Assembly (NCBI GenBank): GCA_029781825.1
Contig: JAKOVY010000016.1
Span: 1-38,155, forward strand
From: Bacillota bacterium
GTDB taxonomy: Bacteria; Bacillota; Syntrophomonadia; Syntrophomonadales; DTU052
Direction: 5' to 3'
DNA length: 38,155 nucleotides
The position numbers and the translations under genes are program-made. Shown here one piece after another: positions 1 through 9,302 of this stretch; position 1 is the stretch's first letter; each line of letters begins with the position of its first letter. Below the pieces are notes generated by a model. That model ran no database searches and was not told where the DNA came from. It saw nothing but the letters and a program-made list of their open reading frames with translations.

Positions 1-149
1 ATTTCGGGCTTAAAGTTGGGTCCGCATCTCCTTATAGCCTCTTCCATGCAGAGTTTCCCCAGAAACTCAGGCCGGACGTCTCTTAAGCTCCCCCTCGGCG
101 CTTTACCACCGGGCGTACGTACTGCTGAAACGATAACAGCTTCTCTCAC
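1..149 (-). CDS. fadA: Acetyl-CoA acyltransferase (thiolase), 5' end only
   Basis: Only the first 49 codons are inside the window. The protein begins REAVIVSAVRTPGGKAPRGS, the classic N-terminus of degradative thiolases, which cleave 3-ketoacyl-CoA with CoA to acetyl-CoA and a shortened acyl-CoA. The start is GTG at 149 behind a strong GGGAGGTAAG ribosome binding site; there is no competing start. The active-site cysteine lies beyond the left edge. It is 41 bp downstream of fadN and in the same direction, so the two are almost certainly one operon supplying dehydrogenase/hydratase plus thiolase, as in the Bacillus fadN-fadA pair. Family membership is seen directly; the chain-length range cannot be judged from the fragment. 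Confidence 0.88.
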   Translation of the reverse strand, partial: MREAVIVSAVRTPGGKAPRGSLRDVRPEFLGKLCMEEAIRRCGPNFKPE

Positions 150-190
150 TTGTCTTACCTCCCCGATTTAATTAATACCAGACAAAAGGA

Positions 191-2566
191 CTAATTGCGC
201 AGCGGCTTGCCGGTCTTCAGCAGGGCCATAATTCTTTCCTGGGTCTTGGGTTCGCCGCACAGACTCAGGAAGGCTTCTCTTTCGAGATCCAGGAAGTACT
301 GTTCGGTAATCAGGGCGCCTCTTATCACATCGCCGCCCGCCAGGACATCCGCGATCTTGCAGGCGATATGGAAGTCATACTCCGTGGCGACACCTGCCAG
401 AACCATCTGCTTGACCGCCAGCTTTAACAGCGCAAGTTCGTTCTTGCCTGGAGCCGGAACGGGTCTGCTGACCGGTGGAGTATAATCGTCTTCCAGCAGC
501 CTCAGTACCTGTTTCTTGGCGTCTGCGATCTGGAGTGCAGGATTCATGGATATGCCGTCGGTAGGTCTGAGGTATCCCAGCTTCTTACCTTCCTTGGCAC
601 TGGTAGCAACCTTGGCGGTAGCTATGTTCTGGAAATAAGGAATCATGTGGTCCACGAGAATTGGGGCTTGAATGCCTTCAACAGCAGCTATAGCCTTCAA
701 TGCCGCTTCCTTACATCCACCAGCAGCTGGCAGCAGACCTACTCCTACCTCAACTAAACCGATATAGGTCTCGGCAACAGCCTGGGCAGCAGAGCACTGC
801 ATTACAATCTCACAGCCGCCTCCCAGGGTCTGGCCATAAGGAGCAACTACCACTGGTTTGAGTGAATACTTGTTGGCCATCATCGCATCCTGGTTTCTCT
901 TCAGAGCTGCATCCAGCGCATCCCAGTTTTTGGTCTCAATAGCCTGAACCACACCGGTGAGGTCGGCACCCACGCAGAAGTTCTTGCCGGCTCCGGTAAT
1001 GACCATACCTTCCCAATTCTTGGCCAGCTCTGCCTGGGCGGCTTCCATAGCTGCGATCAGGTCTTCAGAGATAGCGTTGTTCTTGGAATGCAGTTGCAGG
1101 CATACTACGCCGTCACCGATATCGTACAGGGTTCCGGCGGGCATAGAGAATACAACCTTATTCTCCTGCTTGAGCTTAAGGAAGTTAACTGACTTCGGGT
1201 TGGTGGGTACAGGTTTGTAAGCTTTGTCAGGAATGGAGTAGTAGTACTCAACGCCATCCTCCGTCTTGTAGAAGGAAGTAATTCCGACCTCGAACATTTC
1301 CTTCACCCACGGAGCTACCGAGCCACCTTCGGCTTCAATGCGAGCCACATACTTCGGCAGATCCAAACCGTTCCACATCTTGAAGGGACCGGCCTGGTGG
1401 TTGTAACCCCACTCCATAGCGTTGTCAATATTGACTATGTCATCGGATATTTCGGGAATCTTCTTCGAAGCGTATTGCAGGGTGGCGCTGTTCATCTTCC
1501 AAACCAGCTGGGCTGCCTTGTCGTCTCCCTCATAGAATGCCTCCAGCTTTTCAGGCAGGGTCTTGGCAGCTTTGGCCTTTTCCAGGCTCGGGAACTCAGC
1601 AGGTTTCTGCGGTACATACTCGAAGGTTTCAGGATCTAGCATCAATTTTTCTTTGCCGACTCTCTTATAGAAACCGCCTTTGGTCTTGTTCCCAAGCATG
1701 CCTTTTTCCATCATCTTGAGGAAAAGCTCAGGAACTTCGTAGAGCTTCTTCTCTTCAGGGTCAGTAAGAACGCTTTGGATGGATTTGGTTCCGTTTACGG
1801 CGATATCCAGTCCAACCAGGTCAATCAGACCGAAGGAACCGGTCTTGGGTCTGCCGATAGCCGGACCGCAAATCGCATCAATTTCGGAGAAGGTCAGGTC
1901 GAGCTCCTTCATCAATCTGCCTATGGATGGTCCACCCTGGTTACCGAAACGATTGGCTATGAATCCGGGAGTGTCCTTACACCAAACAATGCTCTTACCC
2001 AGAACCCGCTCGCCGAAATCGGCCATAAACTGTAACACTTCGGGATCGGTATCCTTACCCGGTATGATTTCCAAGAGTCTCATGTAGCGAACCGGGTTAA
2101 AGAAGTGAGTTCCGAGCCAGTTCCTTCTGAATTCCAGGGGCATATCTTCGGCCATGGTGGTAATAGAGATGGTTGAGGTATTGGAGCTTACAATGGCCCC
2201 CGGTTTGAGATAAGGTTCGATCTGTTTCAAAACGGCCTTCTTGATTTGGAGGTTCTCCGGAACAGCTTCGACAACCCAGTCACACTCTCTCAGCCACTCA
2301 AGGTTGTCTTCCATGTTTCCAACAGTGATGTAGTCTGCATCTGCTTTATCGTACAATTGGGCCGGACGGGACTTGAGAAGGTTGTCCTTGTTGGTCTGGG
2401 CGATTCGGTTTCTTGCAGCCGGGTTTTTCTTTTCTTCTTCACTGAGATTCGGGGGAACGATATCCAGAAGGTAACTCCTTATACCCGTAGCTGCACATTG
2501 CGCGGCAATTCCGCTCCCCATGGTACCTGAACCAAGCACTGCTACTTTTCTGATTCTTCTCTTCAC
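191..2566 (-). CDS. fadN: FadN-type 3-hydroxyacyl-CoA dehydrogenase / enoyl-CoA hydratase
   Basis: A bifunctional beta-oxidation enzyme of 791 aa, the usual length of the FadN family. The NAD-binding dehydrogenase domain comes first: GSGTMG at residues 12-17, Glu100 in VVEAVPE and the catalytic His in THFFNPV near 154. Its C-terminal helical part reaches about residue 430. A crotonase-type domain follows (about 485-700), with the oxyanion-hole segment NFCVGAD and a GGGCE turn. This order (dehydrogenase then hydratase) is that of FadN and the reverse of E. coli FadB. The start is GTG at 2566 with GGGAGGTAG upstream. It is transcribed ahead of the thiolase. The 310 bp upstream contain a perfect 7-1-7 palindrome (2722-2736) that could be its operator. 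Confidence 0.93.
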   Translation of the reverse strand: MKRRIRKVAVLGSGTMGSGIAAQCAATGIRSYLLDIVPPNLSEEEKKNPAARNRIAQTNKDNLLKSRPAQLYDKADADYITVGNMEDNLEWLRECDWVVEAVPENLQIKKAVLKQIEPYLKPGAIVSSNTSTISITTMAEDMPLEFRRNWLGTHFFNPVRYMRLLEIIPGKDTDPEVLQFMADFGERVLGKSIVWCKDTPGFIANRFGNQGGPSIGRLMKELDLTFSEIDAICGPAIGRPKTGSFGLIDLVGLDIAVNGTKSIQSVLTDPEEKKLYEVPELFLKMMEKGMLGNKTKGGFYKRVGKEKLMLDPETFEYVPQKPAEFPSLEKAKAAKTLPEKLEAFYEGDDKAAQLVWKMNSATLQYASKKIPEISDDIVNIDNAMEWGYNHQAGPFKMWNGLDLPKYVARIEAEGGSVAPWVKEMFEVGITSFYKTEDGVEYYYSIPDKAYKPVPTNPKSVNFLKLKQENKVVFSMPAGTLYDIGDGVVCLQLHSKNNAISEDLIAAMEAAQAELAKNWEGMVITGAGKNFCVGADLTGVVQAIETKNWDALDAALKRNQDAMMANKYSLKPVVVAPYGQTLGGGCEIVMQCSAAQAVAETYIGLVEVGVGLLPAAGGCKEAALKAIAAVEGIQAPILVDHMIPYFQNIATAKVATSAKEGKKLGYLRPTDGISMNPALQIADAKKQVLRLLEDDYTPPVSRPVPAPGKNELALLKLAVKQMVLAGVATEYDFHIACKIADVLAGGDVIRGALITEQYFLDLEREAFLSLCGEPKTQERIMALLKTGKPLRN

Positions 2567-2876
2567 CAGTTCTACCTCCCGTTTCGTATTGTCCTAATAG
2601 AAGTTGATGCCCGAACACTGTGTCGTCAGACTATTGTCCCTTGACACCCCCTTTCATCTCTCGACTGTAACCTGGCATAGGTAGAGTAGATGCAGAGTCG
2701 AAATCATGTCTATATAAGCAGCGTTACCAGGTAACGTGATTATTCAAATAAGTCGCTAGACAACCCAACTCCTTATTCTAGTTTCCATAATGTAGTCCAA
2801 TAGCAATGTTGTTCCTATATATAATAATAACTGTTTTCACAAATAAATAAATGATATTTTGGTAATAATAATCTAA
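2567..2876. other. Intergenic region upstream of fadN
   Basis: These 310 bases separate fadN from the acyl-CoA synthetase upstream; no gene is visible. The region is AT-rich near the synthetase stop codon. It holds the palindrome at 2722-2736 and, just downstream of it on the minus strand, a TATAGA box. The -35 match is poor, so the promoter is tentative. Confidence 0.5.
2722..2736. promoter_or_regulatory. Palindromic operator candidate, fadN promoter
   Basis: CGTTACC-A-GGTAACG is a perfect 7-bp inverted repeat around one base. On the minus strand it ends 7 bp before a TATAGA box, so a bound protein would cover the -35 region of fadN. Being a repressor site is an inference; no second intergenic copy was noticed in the window. 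Confidence 0.45.
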
Positions 2877-4565
2877 TTATTTATTTAAGTTCCGTTTGGC
2901 GATCTCCTGTTCCCTGAGCAGGCGGCGCAATGCCTTGCCTGTAGCGGTTCTGGGAAGTTGGTCGCGGAATTCAAACAGCTTCGGAACCTTATAGGCCGCC
3001 AGGTACTGCTTGCAGAATGCTGTCAGTTCTTCCTCGGTCACTTCGGCTCCTTCGGCCAATTGGATGAAGGCCTTCACTGTTTCTCCACGATACTCATCAG
3101 GGATACCGACGGTAATGACGTCCTTGACCGCGGGATGCTTCATCAGCACCTCGTCTATTTCGCGGGGATAGATATTGTAACCGCCGGCGATGATCATGTC
3201 CTTCGTGCGGTCTACTATGAATATATAGCCTTCCTCGTCCATATATGCGACGTCTCCAGTTCTGAGCCAGCCATCGACCAAAGCGTATTGGGTTTCTTCC
3301 GGGTTATTCCAGTACTCTTTCATAATGGTGGGGCCTTTAATCCAGATCTCGCCGCGTTCACCCAACGGCACATCCTTTAAGGTATCCGGATCCACTATAC
3401 GGACATCATAATCCGGCATCGGTATTCCGCAGCTGCCAACTTTCTTCTTCCCCTGTACCGGATTGGAAATGCCCAAGGCGAAGGTTTCACTCATGCCCCA
3501 ACCTTCGCTGTAATATATGTCAAAATCCAGGGCCTTCTCAATTAATTCCACCGGACAGGGTGCAGCTCCGGTTCCAACAAAATCTGTTCTGAGATTCAGA
3601 TCCAAATCCCATGCCTCAGGATGATCCAGCACCGCCTGCAACATGGTTGGTACACATGGCCAGTATACAAACTCCGGGTGCTGTTTCATAGTAGCCACCA
3701 CCTCATTGGTGTCCCACCGGGGCAGGATTACCTGGGTAGCACAGCTGAAAACAGAATACAGTATGCAGCAGACCTCACCATATACATGGAAGTAAGGAAG
3801 AGTACAAAAGACCCAACGCCGGTCAAACGGCAAATCGTCAAGCGTCGTTCCTCCCCACCTTGTTACTATGACGGTGGCTGCCACCACATTATACTGAGTC
3901 AGAACAGCCCCTTTAGGAACCCCGGTAGTACCTCCAGTATATTGGATGATAGCCGGGTCATCCGGTTCAATCGGTATACGAGGCGGAATCTTATTGGTGC
4001 TCTGTTCAATAAGCCGGGAGAGGTGGTGCCAGCCTTCCTCCAGCCCCAGTTCTTCAGGGGTGCTGACCCCGGCTCCGGTAATAAAATCGGTGATTCTGGT
4101 TACGATAACCAGCGGAATATCGACCGTCTTACACAAGGCCTTGACAGCAGGCAAAACCATATCAAAGGTGAAAAGCCCCTTTAAGCCGGTATCTGTAGCT
4201 ATACCTTTCAACTCTTCGTAGGTGTACATGGGGTTTAGGTTTACCACGATAGCTCCGGTCATCAGCGTTGACCAGTAAGCAATGTTGAACTGCGGGGAAT
4301 TTGGCAGCATTACACCAATGCGATCACCTTTTTTTACCCCCAGCTCGATTAATTTGTTGGCCAGTCGTATGCAGGTCCGGTACAAATCCAAATAAGTCAT
4401 TTCCGTCCCATAGAACCAGGTTGCAGGTCTATGGGGAACACCGTTGGAGGCATTGCGAAGAAGATGCCAAGCCGGAAATTTCGGATAATTAAAGGTCCAG
4501 GGTACTTTCCAGTCATATTGCTTAATCCACGGCCGCCGTGCAAGAATCTCCTCAGTCAATATCAT
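2877..4565 (-). CDS. Long/medium-chain acyl-CoA synthetase (AMP-forming)
   Basis: A 562-aa member of the ANL superfamily that activates a free fatty acid to acyl-CoA through an acyl-adenylate. The AMP-binding signature YTGGTTGVPKG is at residues 209-219. GWGMSE, the WLRTGD(V) motif, DRTKDMIIAGG and the C-terminal PRTATGKALRR with its catalytic lysine are all present. No signal peptide is seen, so it should act in the cytoplasm. The start is ATG at 4565, with GGGGGAG upstream. It is preceded by a near-perfect sigma-54 promoter (4708-4723) and by the gene of a sigma-54 activator, so induction by a substrate-responsive activator is likely. It is closely related to the second synthetase at 24261-25958. 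Substrate chain length is unknown. Confidence 0.92.
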   Translation of the reverse strand: MILTEEILARRPWIKQYDWKVPWTFNYPKFPAWHLLRNASNGVPHRPATWFYGTEMTYLDLYRTCIRLANKLIELGVKKGDRIGVMLPNSPQFNIAYWSTLMTGAIVVNLNPMYTYEELKGIATDTGLKGLFTFDMVLPAVKALCKTVDIPLVIVTRITDFITGAGVSTPEELGLEEGWHHLSRLIEQSTNKIPPRIPIEPDDPAIIQYTGGTTGVPKGAVLTQYNVVAATVIVTRWGGTTLDDLPFDRRWVFCTLPYFHVYGEVCCILYSVFSCATQVILPRWDTNEVVATMKQHPEFVYWPCVPTMLQAVLDHPEAWDLDLNLRTDFVGTGAAPCPVELIEKALDFDIYYSEGWGMSETFALGISNPVQGKKKVGSCGIPMPDYDVRIVDPDTLKDVPLGERGEIWIKGPTIMKEYWNNPEETQYALVDGWLRTGDVAYMDEEGYIFIVDRTKDMIIAGGYNIYPREIDEVLMKHPAVKDVITVGIPDEYRGETVKAFIQLAEGAEVTEEELTAFCKQYLAAYKVPKLFEFRDQLPRTATGKALRRLLREQEIAKRNLNK

Positions 4566-4707
4566 TTAATAACTCCCCCTCTTTTGATCAACAAATAATA
4601 CAGAATACCAACTACATGGCACACCGAATTATTGTACCCTTCTCACCACCTTCCAAATACCGGGGAAAAATATCTGGTGTTTCTCGTGGGTTGCAAAAAG
4701 GTTTCAA

Positions 4708-4723
4708 TGCAATTCGTGTGCCA
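4708..4723 (-). promoter_or_regulatory. Sigma-54 promoter of the acyl-CoA synthetase
   Basis: Read on the minus strand the sequence is TGGCACACGAATTGCA. It matches the -24/-12 consensus TGGCAC-N5-TTGCA exactly, with GG and GC at the required spacing. It points at the synthetase, 143 bp before its start codon. The neighbouring gene encodes a sigma-54 activator, which supports the call. Confidence 0.88.
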
Positions 4724-4922
4724 TAATTGGAAGTGGGTTACTTTTTTGACATGTTTCGACGTCATCGGAGGACTGGCCGCTTCATAAAACTCGTCCAATC
4801 TTGAGGTTGTTTATTAACTGTTTTTTCAGAAATTTTATTATTATCTCTAAGTTTCGACATCAGAATCACCACCGGGCTCACCGGGAAGATGGTTGATATG
4901 TTACCTAATGCAACATGCGTCA

Positions 4923-4944
4923 GCTTATTGATGTGTCAATAAGC
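4923..4944. promoter_or_regulatory. Inverted repeat, possible enhancer (UAS) site
   Basis: GCTTATTGA-TGTG-TCAATAAGC is a perfect 9-bp inverted repeat with a 4-base centre. It lies about 200 bp upstream of the sigma-54 promoter. No T-run follows on either strand, so it is not a standard terminator. Binding by the adjacent activator is an inference. Confidence 0.45.
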
Positions 4945-5089
4945 ATCATCAAACCAACAATAAAGGCCAGATGGGTACGGTTCACTGTCCCAGTACCTGA
5001 AAGCGCCGCTCACACGCAAGCCCGCGTTGTGTAGTTGTGGTTTTATAAATCTTTTTAATTTCGAACTGAACTTTCACCCGCCCGCTGTT

Positions 5090-7105
5090 TTATTCTTCGA
5101 GGCCGTATTTGTTCATCCAACGGTACAAGGTCTTCCGAGATATGCCCAAAGCCTTGGCTGTTTTGCTTTTGTTGTTGTTGAATTTCTGGAGATACTTTTC
5201 AACCATCATTCTTTCCATCGAACTGATCGACATCTCGCCGCCAACACTCTCCAACTGGGCTTCAGTCTGAACCATGCCGTTAGGCGGCAGGTTGAGGTAG
5301 TGTTTGACCATATCATAGGTTACAACCGGTTGGGTTGACAGCTGAATCGCACCTTCAAGCACGTTTTGCATCTCCCTCACATTTCCCGGCCAGGGATACT
5401 GCAAAAAGGCCTCGATTACGTCGGGTTCAATGGTGTAGGTAGGCTTGTTTAAACGCTTGCATATCTTTTGGGTCAGGTAATTGGCCATCCTAATTATGTC
5501 GTCCGGCCTTTCTCGCAAAGGCGGAATAGTTATTTTGATTACCCCCAGTCGGTAAAAGAGATCGCGCCGGAATCTCTGACGATTGATTTCTGATTCCAGG
5601 TCCTTGTTGGTCGCGGCGATAATCCGCACATTAACCGGTATCAGCTCGTTTCCTCCCAAACGCATAATGCTTTTTTCTTCCAGAACCCTGAGCAGGGAAG
5701 CCTGCAGGTCAAGAGGCATATCCCCTATCTCATCGAGAAAGATGGTCCCCTGATCCGCAAGTTCAAACTTTCCCATATTCCCTCCTTTTCGAGCCCCGGT
5801 GAAAGCGCCCTCTTCATAGCCAAAGAGCTCACTGGCTATCAAGTCCTTGGGCAATGCGGCACAATTGATGGCCACGAAAGGATGGTTCTTGCGGGGACCG
5901 GCGTTGTGCATCGCTTGGGCAATCATGTCCTTGCCTGTTCCGCTCTCCCCCAGGAGCAGCACGTTGGAATTTGAGGATGACGCAGCCAGAGCCAGTTTTT
6001 TCGCCTCCAGGAATCTGGGGTTTTCCCCGGCCAGATCGGCAAATGTTACCTTGGCGTTACTGCCAATCCAGCTGCGCACCATACGATTGACATGCCTGCT
6101 TTCGCGGATTATCAATAAGGTTCCGATGCAGGGAGGTTCGGTGTAGTTGAGCGGGTTACAGGTAACATGGCACTTGATCCTCTCCTGACCGACGTTAAGT
6201 ATTACTGTTTCGTTGGTAGCTACTCGACCCGTCGCCAGGCTGATTAGATGATTATTGTCGGGGTGGTAACCCAAGACATCATAGATGTTCCGCCCAATAA
6301 CTTCATCGTGTCGTTTTCGCAGTAACCGACAGCAGTTATGGTTGATATATGACAGGGTGTTTTGATCATCTACCACCATAACCGCCTCAGACATGGACTC
6401 AATCAGGTGTTCGTTGTACTTGGTCGCTCTCTCGAGGGTCATCTTGGATTCAACGTGCCTGACTGAGGCCATTACCATCCCTAAGGTATGGGTATTAAAC
6501 CTGCAGTATGGAGCCACCATACCCAATACTCCAATAATTTTCCCACCATCAATGATAGGCGCGCTGCTGTTAGCCACCGGAATACCTATTCGGCAGAAAT
6601 GCTCGTAGCCGACAACCGATATAGGACGTGCCAGGGCAACCGCCAGAGCACTCGCGTTCGTTCCCATCAGTTCTTCCGACCAGACAGTCCCTTCCACCAG
6701 CCCCCCGGCACGGGCTTCGCTCAACGACTGTTGGTCCCCCATCACCGAAAGCACACAGATATTGGCATCGGTCAAAATTATGTTAAAGCCTGTCCCCGCA
6801 ATGAATTCCAGTAAACCTTCCATCACCGACAAAGCTGTTTCCATGAGGTATTCCGAATCCTTGCGGGCTTCATTAAATTCACGCTGGGAAAGACGTATGG
6901 CCTCATTTCGGTTGGGATTGACACCATAGCTGTAACAGCGCTCCCAGGAATCCCTGATCTCTCGACGCATACCTTCTCGGAGTTCCGGATTATTATGAAG
7001 CTGTTGCCACATCATCTCCTGATCATGCTGGGTCATGAAAATCCTTGAGACAGGAGATGGGGTGTTGTTACCATATTTGGGCTCCTGCTGTATCATTTGG
7101 GACAA
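5090..7105 (-). CDS. Sigma-54-dependent transcriptional activator (AcoR-like)
   Basis: A 671-aa enhancer-binding protein. An AcoR-type GAF-like sensor region spans about residues 85-225 and a PAS domain about 232-335. The AAA+ domain spans about 353-590, with Walker A GESGTGKD at 386-393, the sigma-54 contact loop GAFTGA at 433-438 and Walker [11 protein letters not shown] Fis-type helix-turn-helix forms the C-terminus ([16 protein letters not shown]). There is no receiver domain, so it probably senses a small molecule directly. The start is TTG at 7105, or ATG at 7096. An inverted repeat (7116-7136) lies just before the start and may be autoregulatory. Its position beside the synthetase makes it the likely activator of the sigma-54 promoters in this window. 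Confidence 0.93.
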   Translation of the reverse strand: MSQMIQQEPKYGNNTPSPVSRIFMTQHDQEMMWQQLHNNPELREGMRREIRDSWERCYSYGVNPNRNEAIRLSQREFNEARKDSEYLMETALSVMEGLLEFIAGTGFNIILTDANICVLSVMGDQQSLSEARAGGLVEGTVWSEELMGTNASALAVALARPISVVGYEHFCRIGIPVANSSAPIIDGGKIIGVLGMVAPYCRFNTHTLGMVMASVRHVESKMTLERATKYNEHLIESMSEAVMVVDDQNTLSYINHNCCRLLRKRHDEVIGRNIYDVLGYHPDNNHLISLATGRVATNETVILNVGQERIKCHVTCNPLNYTEPPCIGTLLIIRESRHVNRMVRSWIGSNAKVTFADLAGENPRFLEAKKLALAASSSNSNVLLLGESGTGKDMIAQAMHNAGPRKNHPFVAINCAALPKDLIASELFGYEEGAFTGARKGGNMGKFELADQGTIFLDEIGDMPLDLQASLLRVLEEKSIMRLGGNELIPVNVRIIAATNKDLESEINRQRFRRDLFYRLGVIKITIPPLRERPDDIIRMANYLTQKICKRLNKPTYTIEPDVIEAFLQYPWPGNVREMQNVLEGAIQLSTQPVVTYDMVKHYLNLPPNGMVQTEAQLESVGGEMSISSMERMMVEKYLQKFNNNKSKTAKALGISRKTLYRWMNKYGLEE

Positions 7106-7115
7106 CTGTTCCCCG

Positions 7116-7136
7116 AGCCGTAATTTGCATACGGCT
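7116..7136. repeat. Inverted repeat in activator leader
   Basis: AGCCGTA-N7-TACGGCT is a perfect 7-bp inverted repeat 10 bp upstream of the TTG start of the activator gene. In RNA it would form a hairpin beside the ribosome binding site. In DNA it could be an autoregulatory operator. Confidence 0.45.
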
Positions 7137-7515
7137 TAATGCTCTGCCGACCAACAAACTTCGCGGCAACATGAATACATGGCCTCAAGCAAGTTGGGTT
7201 TGGAAGCTATATTGCCTCTTGCTTGTCCACGTTTACCGGGAAACAGCGGACACCTGCCTTTCCCTGGTGTTTGATTCGTGAGCAAGTGAGATCGTTGCAG
7301 GTTTTGCAGAGTACAGGTTTCAGTTTTTTCAAGACGTCAGCTGCGACAGTAAAGATGTGAAGAATCGATTGGATGGTATGTCATTATGCACATCGAGAGT
7401 TCAATCACTTGGGAAATCACGATACACTTTTTATTATTTTACCAGATATGCAATCAGAAAAGAATTATTGAAGAATTCAATATTGGTGACTTTTGCATCA
7501 TAAGACAAATATAAA

Positions 7516-7540
7516 GCCCCTTCTTGTGTCTCGAAGGGGC
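7516..7540 (-). terminator. Terminator after the MaoC gene
   Basis: GCCCCTTC and GAAGGGGC form an 8-bp GC-rich stem with a 9-base loop. On the minus strand it is followed by TTTATATTT. It lies about 100 bp after the MaoC stop codon. Confidence 0.7.
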
Positions 7541-7639
7541 ATTGCTTTTCTGCAGGACAAGAACCAAAATACGGGTATTCACCGAGTTTATATCCGGAAT
7601 GTCAAATCCGGATATCACAAGCTGTGCAGCACAGCACCA

Positions 7640-8098
7640 TTAGAAGAACAACAGGCCCAGTGCTTCAGCTACACAAGCCGGTTTGTCCTGGCCTTCTATT
7701 TCGATGGTGTGGGTCGTGGTCACCAACAGTTGATTGGGACCTTTTTCTTCCAATGCGGAGATGACCATCCGGGACCGTATGCGGGAGCCTACTGGAACCG
7801 GTGAAAGGAACCGTACTTTGTTAAGGCCGTAATTTATACTCATCTTGATTCCTTCAGGCACATACTTGGCCTGATATGAAAACATGGAAAGAAGGCTCAG
7901 GGTTAAAAACCCGTGACCAATCGTTTTCCCGAAAGGCCCGTTTTTGGCCTTTTCCTCGTCGACATGAATCCATTGCCAGTCCTCGGTGACATCGGCAAAA
8001 CGATTGATCCTATCCTGGTCAATTAGTACCCACTCGGTAACGCCGTTCTCCTGTCCAATCATCTGTTTGTAACGCTCCAACGGAATGGCTTCTGGCAT
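7640..8098 (-). CDS. MaoC-family (R)-enoyl-CoA hydratase
   Basis: A 152-aa single hot-dog protein of the MaoC/NodN type. The hydratase signature is visible as the pair D/H in DWQWIHVDEEKA (about residues 40-51), followed by the conserved G-P-F-G-K-T-I-G-H-G-F turn. Such proteins hydrate trans-2-enoyl-CoA to the (R)-3-hydroxyacyl-CoA, in contrast to the (S)-specific crotonases nearby. With the FabG-like reductase at 9303-10043 it could form an (R)-3-hydroxyacyl route linking beta-oxidation to polyester or lipid synthesis; that is inference. The ATG at 8098 follows AAAGGAGG. It lies 86 bp downstream of the crotonase gene and is probably cotranscribed with it, ending at the terminator at 7516. 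Confidence 0.87.
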   Translation of the reverse strand: MPEAIPLERYKQMIGQENGVTEWVLIDQDRINRFADVTEDWQWIHVDEEKAKNGPFGKTIGHGFLTLSLLSMFSYQAKYVPEGIKMSINYGLNKVRFLSPVPVGSRIRSRMVISALEEKGPNQLLVTTTHTIEIEGQDKPACVAEALGLLFF

Positions 8099-8184
8099 TT
8101 TTATCCTCCTTTCTTATTCCGACATCCATCCTCCCGGGCCATGTATTCCCTTGCGGATGGTGTCGTCTCGAAAACACACTAAGC

Positions 8185-8976
8185 TTATTTGCCTTTGAAA
8201 TTGGGTTTCCTTTTCTCCAGGAAGGCGTTTAATCCTTCCTTCATGTCTTCAGTAGCAAAGCACTCAGCAAACAGTTCTCTTTCAATCTGCAGACCGATTT
8301 CCAGGTCGGTTTCAATTCCCAAATCCATTGCCGTCTTGGCAAGCTTTAAGGTAACACTTGATTTTGACATGAGGATGCGGGCCATTTTCTTGACCTCATT
8401 CATGAGCTCTTCATGAGGTACTACCTTGTTTACCAGCCCGATTTCATACGCCCGTTTGGCATCAATTGGTTGGCCTGTTAGAACCATTTCCTTGGCTATG
8501 CCCATACCCACCAACCTGGGCAGCCTCTGGGTGCCTCCGCCGCCGGGAATGATACCCAGGTTAATTTCGGGTTGCCCGAAGGAGGCTCTCTCAGATGCAA
8601 TCCTGATGTCACAGCACATAGCGATCTCGCAGCCGCCGCCAAAAGCATAACCGTTTACAGCTGCGATGGTTGGTTTGGGAAAATGGGCTATGGTCTGCTG
8701 AGCTTTAAAACCTTGATAGGTCAGTTCGCGGGCCTGCAAAAAAGTGTAGGTAGACATCATGGCAATATCGGCCCCGGCAACAAATGCCTTATCTCCGGAT
8801 CCGGTCAACACAGCTACCCTGACCTCATCATCATACTCCATCAATTCAAAGATCCGCTTCAATTCTGCAAACACCTGATCATTTAATGCATTCAACACCT
8901 GGGGACGGTTGATGGTAACAATTCCTATACCATCTTCCTTTTCAAACAAGAGCACTTTAAAATCGTCATAACTCAT
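8185..8976 (-). CDS. Enoyl-CoA hydratase / crotonase
   Basis: A 263-aa crotonase-fold protein that hydrates trans-2-enoyl-CoA to (S)-3-hydroxyacyl-CoA. The oxyanion-hole segment AFVAGADI is near residue 65. Both catalytic glutamates are present: Glu117 in GGGCEIA and Glu137 in GQPEINLG, spaced 20 residues apart as in true hydratases. The reading frame is open up to 9027. The start at ATG 8976 is chosen because GAAGGAG precedes it at proper spacing and the protein then has the family length. It is followed by the MaoC gene. An inverted repeat (9040-9059) lies in its leader. It is a paralogue of the crotonase at 28777-29550. Confidence 0.92.
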   Translation of the reverse strand: MSYDDFKVLLFEKEDGIGIVTINRPQVLNALNDQVFAELKRIFELMEYDDEVRVAVLTGSGDKAFVAGADIAMMSTYTFLQARELTYQGFKAQQTIAHFPKPTIAAVNGYAFGGGCEIAMCCDIRIASERASFGQPEINLGIIPGGGGTQRLPRLVGMGIAKEMVLTGQPIDAKRAYEIGLVNKVVPHEELMNEVKKMARILMSKSSVTLKLAKTAMDLGIETDLEIGLQIERELFAECFATEDMKEGLNAFLEKRKPNFKGK

Positions 8977-9302
8977 CAGCTTCAACTCCTTCGCCACTGT
9001 AACAGGATTAACCCGATACCCGCTCAAATACCGTCACCTGTCCGGCACAAATACCGGACGCGGACCGAACGCATTAATTCAATTTCCCCAGTAGTATTCC
9101 CGTTGTTAAATCAGGCGATGTCTTACTCTTGATATGTTTTAAATTCCCGCGCCGGAAGGCAACTGCAATAGCGCCCCACCTATATCGCCGAAGTTGTCGA
9201 GCACTTGTTGGTTCGCTCTAGATTCAAATCCAAAAGTTAACGGTCTTTACAATAATAAACAGATACGGGCCACCTGATGGTGGCCCTTTTACAGACCAAA
9301 TG
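8977..9302. other. Intergenic region upstream of the crotonase gene
   Basis: No gene is seen in these 326 bases. They hold an inverted repeat GTCCGG-N8-CCGGAC (9040-9059) and the terminator at 9267-9286. The terminator suggests that the crotonase-MaoC unit has its own promoter here, but no convincing -35/-10 pair was found. Confidence 0.45.
9267..9286 (-). terminator. Terminator after the FabG-like gene
   Basis: GGGCCACC-TGAT-GGTGGCCC is a perfect 8-bp stem with a tetraloop, 17 bp beyond the stop codon of the reductase gene. The minus-strand T-tract is weak, but a TTTT run follows on the plus strand. The position fits a terminator for the minus-strand gene. Confidence 0.65.

Larger units (their letters stand above)
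4566..5089. other. Regulatory intergenic region with sigma-54 promoter and dyads
   Basis: No gene is visible in these 524 bases. Besides the sigma-54 promoter there is a dyad at 4747-4764 (TGACAT-N6-ACGTCA). The block GTTTCGAC occurs at 4753-4760 and again at 4851-4858, each followed by RTCA. A perfect 9-bp inverted repeat lies at 4923-4944. All lie upstream of the promoter at distances typical of enhancer sites. Confidence 0.6.
7106..7639. other. Intergenic region between activator and MaoC genes
   Basis: No gene is supported in these 534 bases. They contain the inverted repeat at 7116-7136, an AT-rich dyad at 7468-7480 (TTGAA-GAA-TTCAA) that may lie near the activator promoter, and the terminator at 7516-7540. 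No convincing -35/-10 pair was found. Confidence 0.5.

Noticed and set aside
6148-6162. GTTAC-AG-GTAAC inverted repeat resembling the fadN palindrome
   Set aside because: It lies inside the activator coding sequence, has only 5-bp arms and a different centre, so it is treated as chance.
9164-9180. Minus-strand TGGGGCGCTATTGCA upstream of the crotonase gene as a fourth sigma-54 promoter
   Set aside because: The distance between the GG and GC doublets is one base too short. This spacing is strict for sigma-54, and the remaining bases match poorly.
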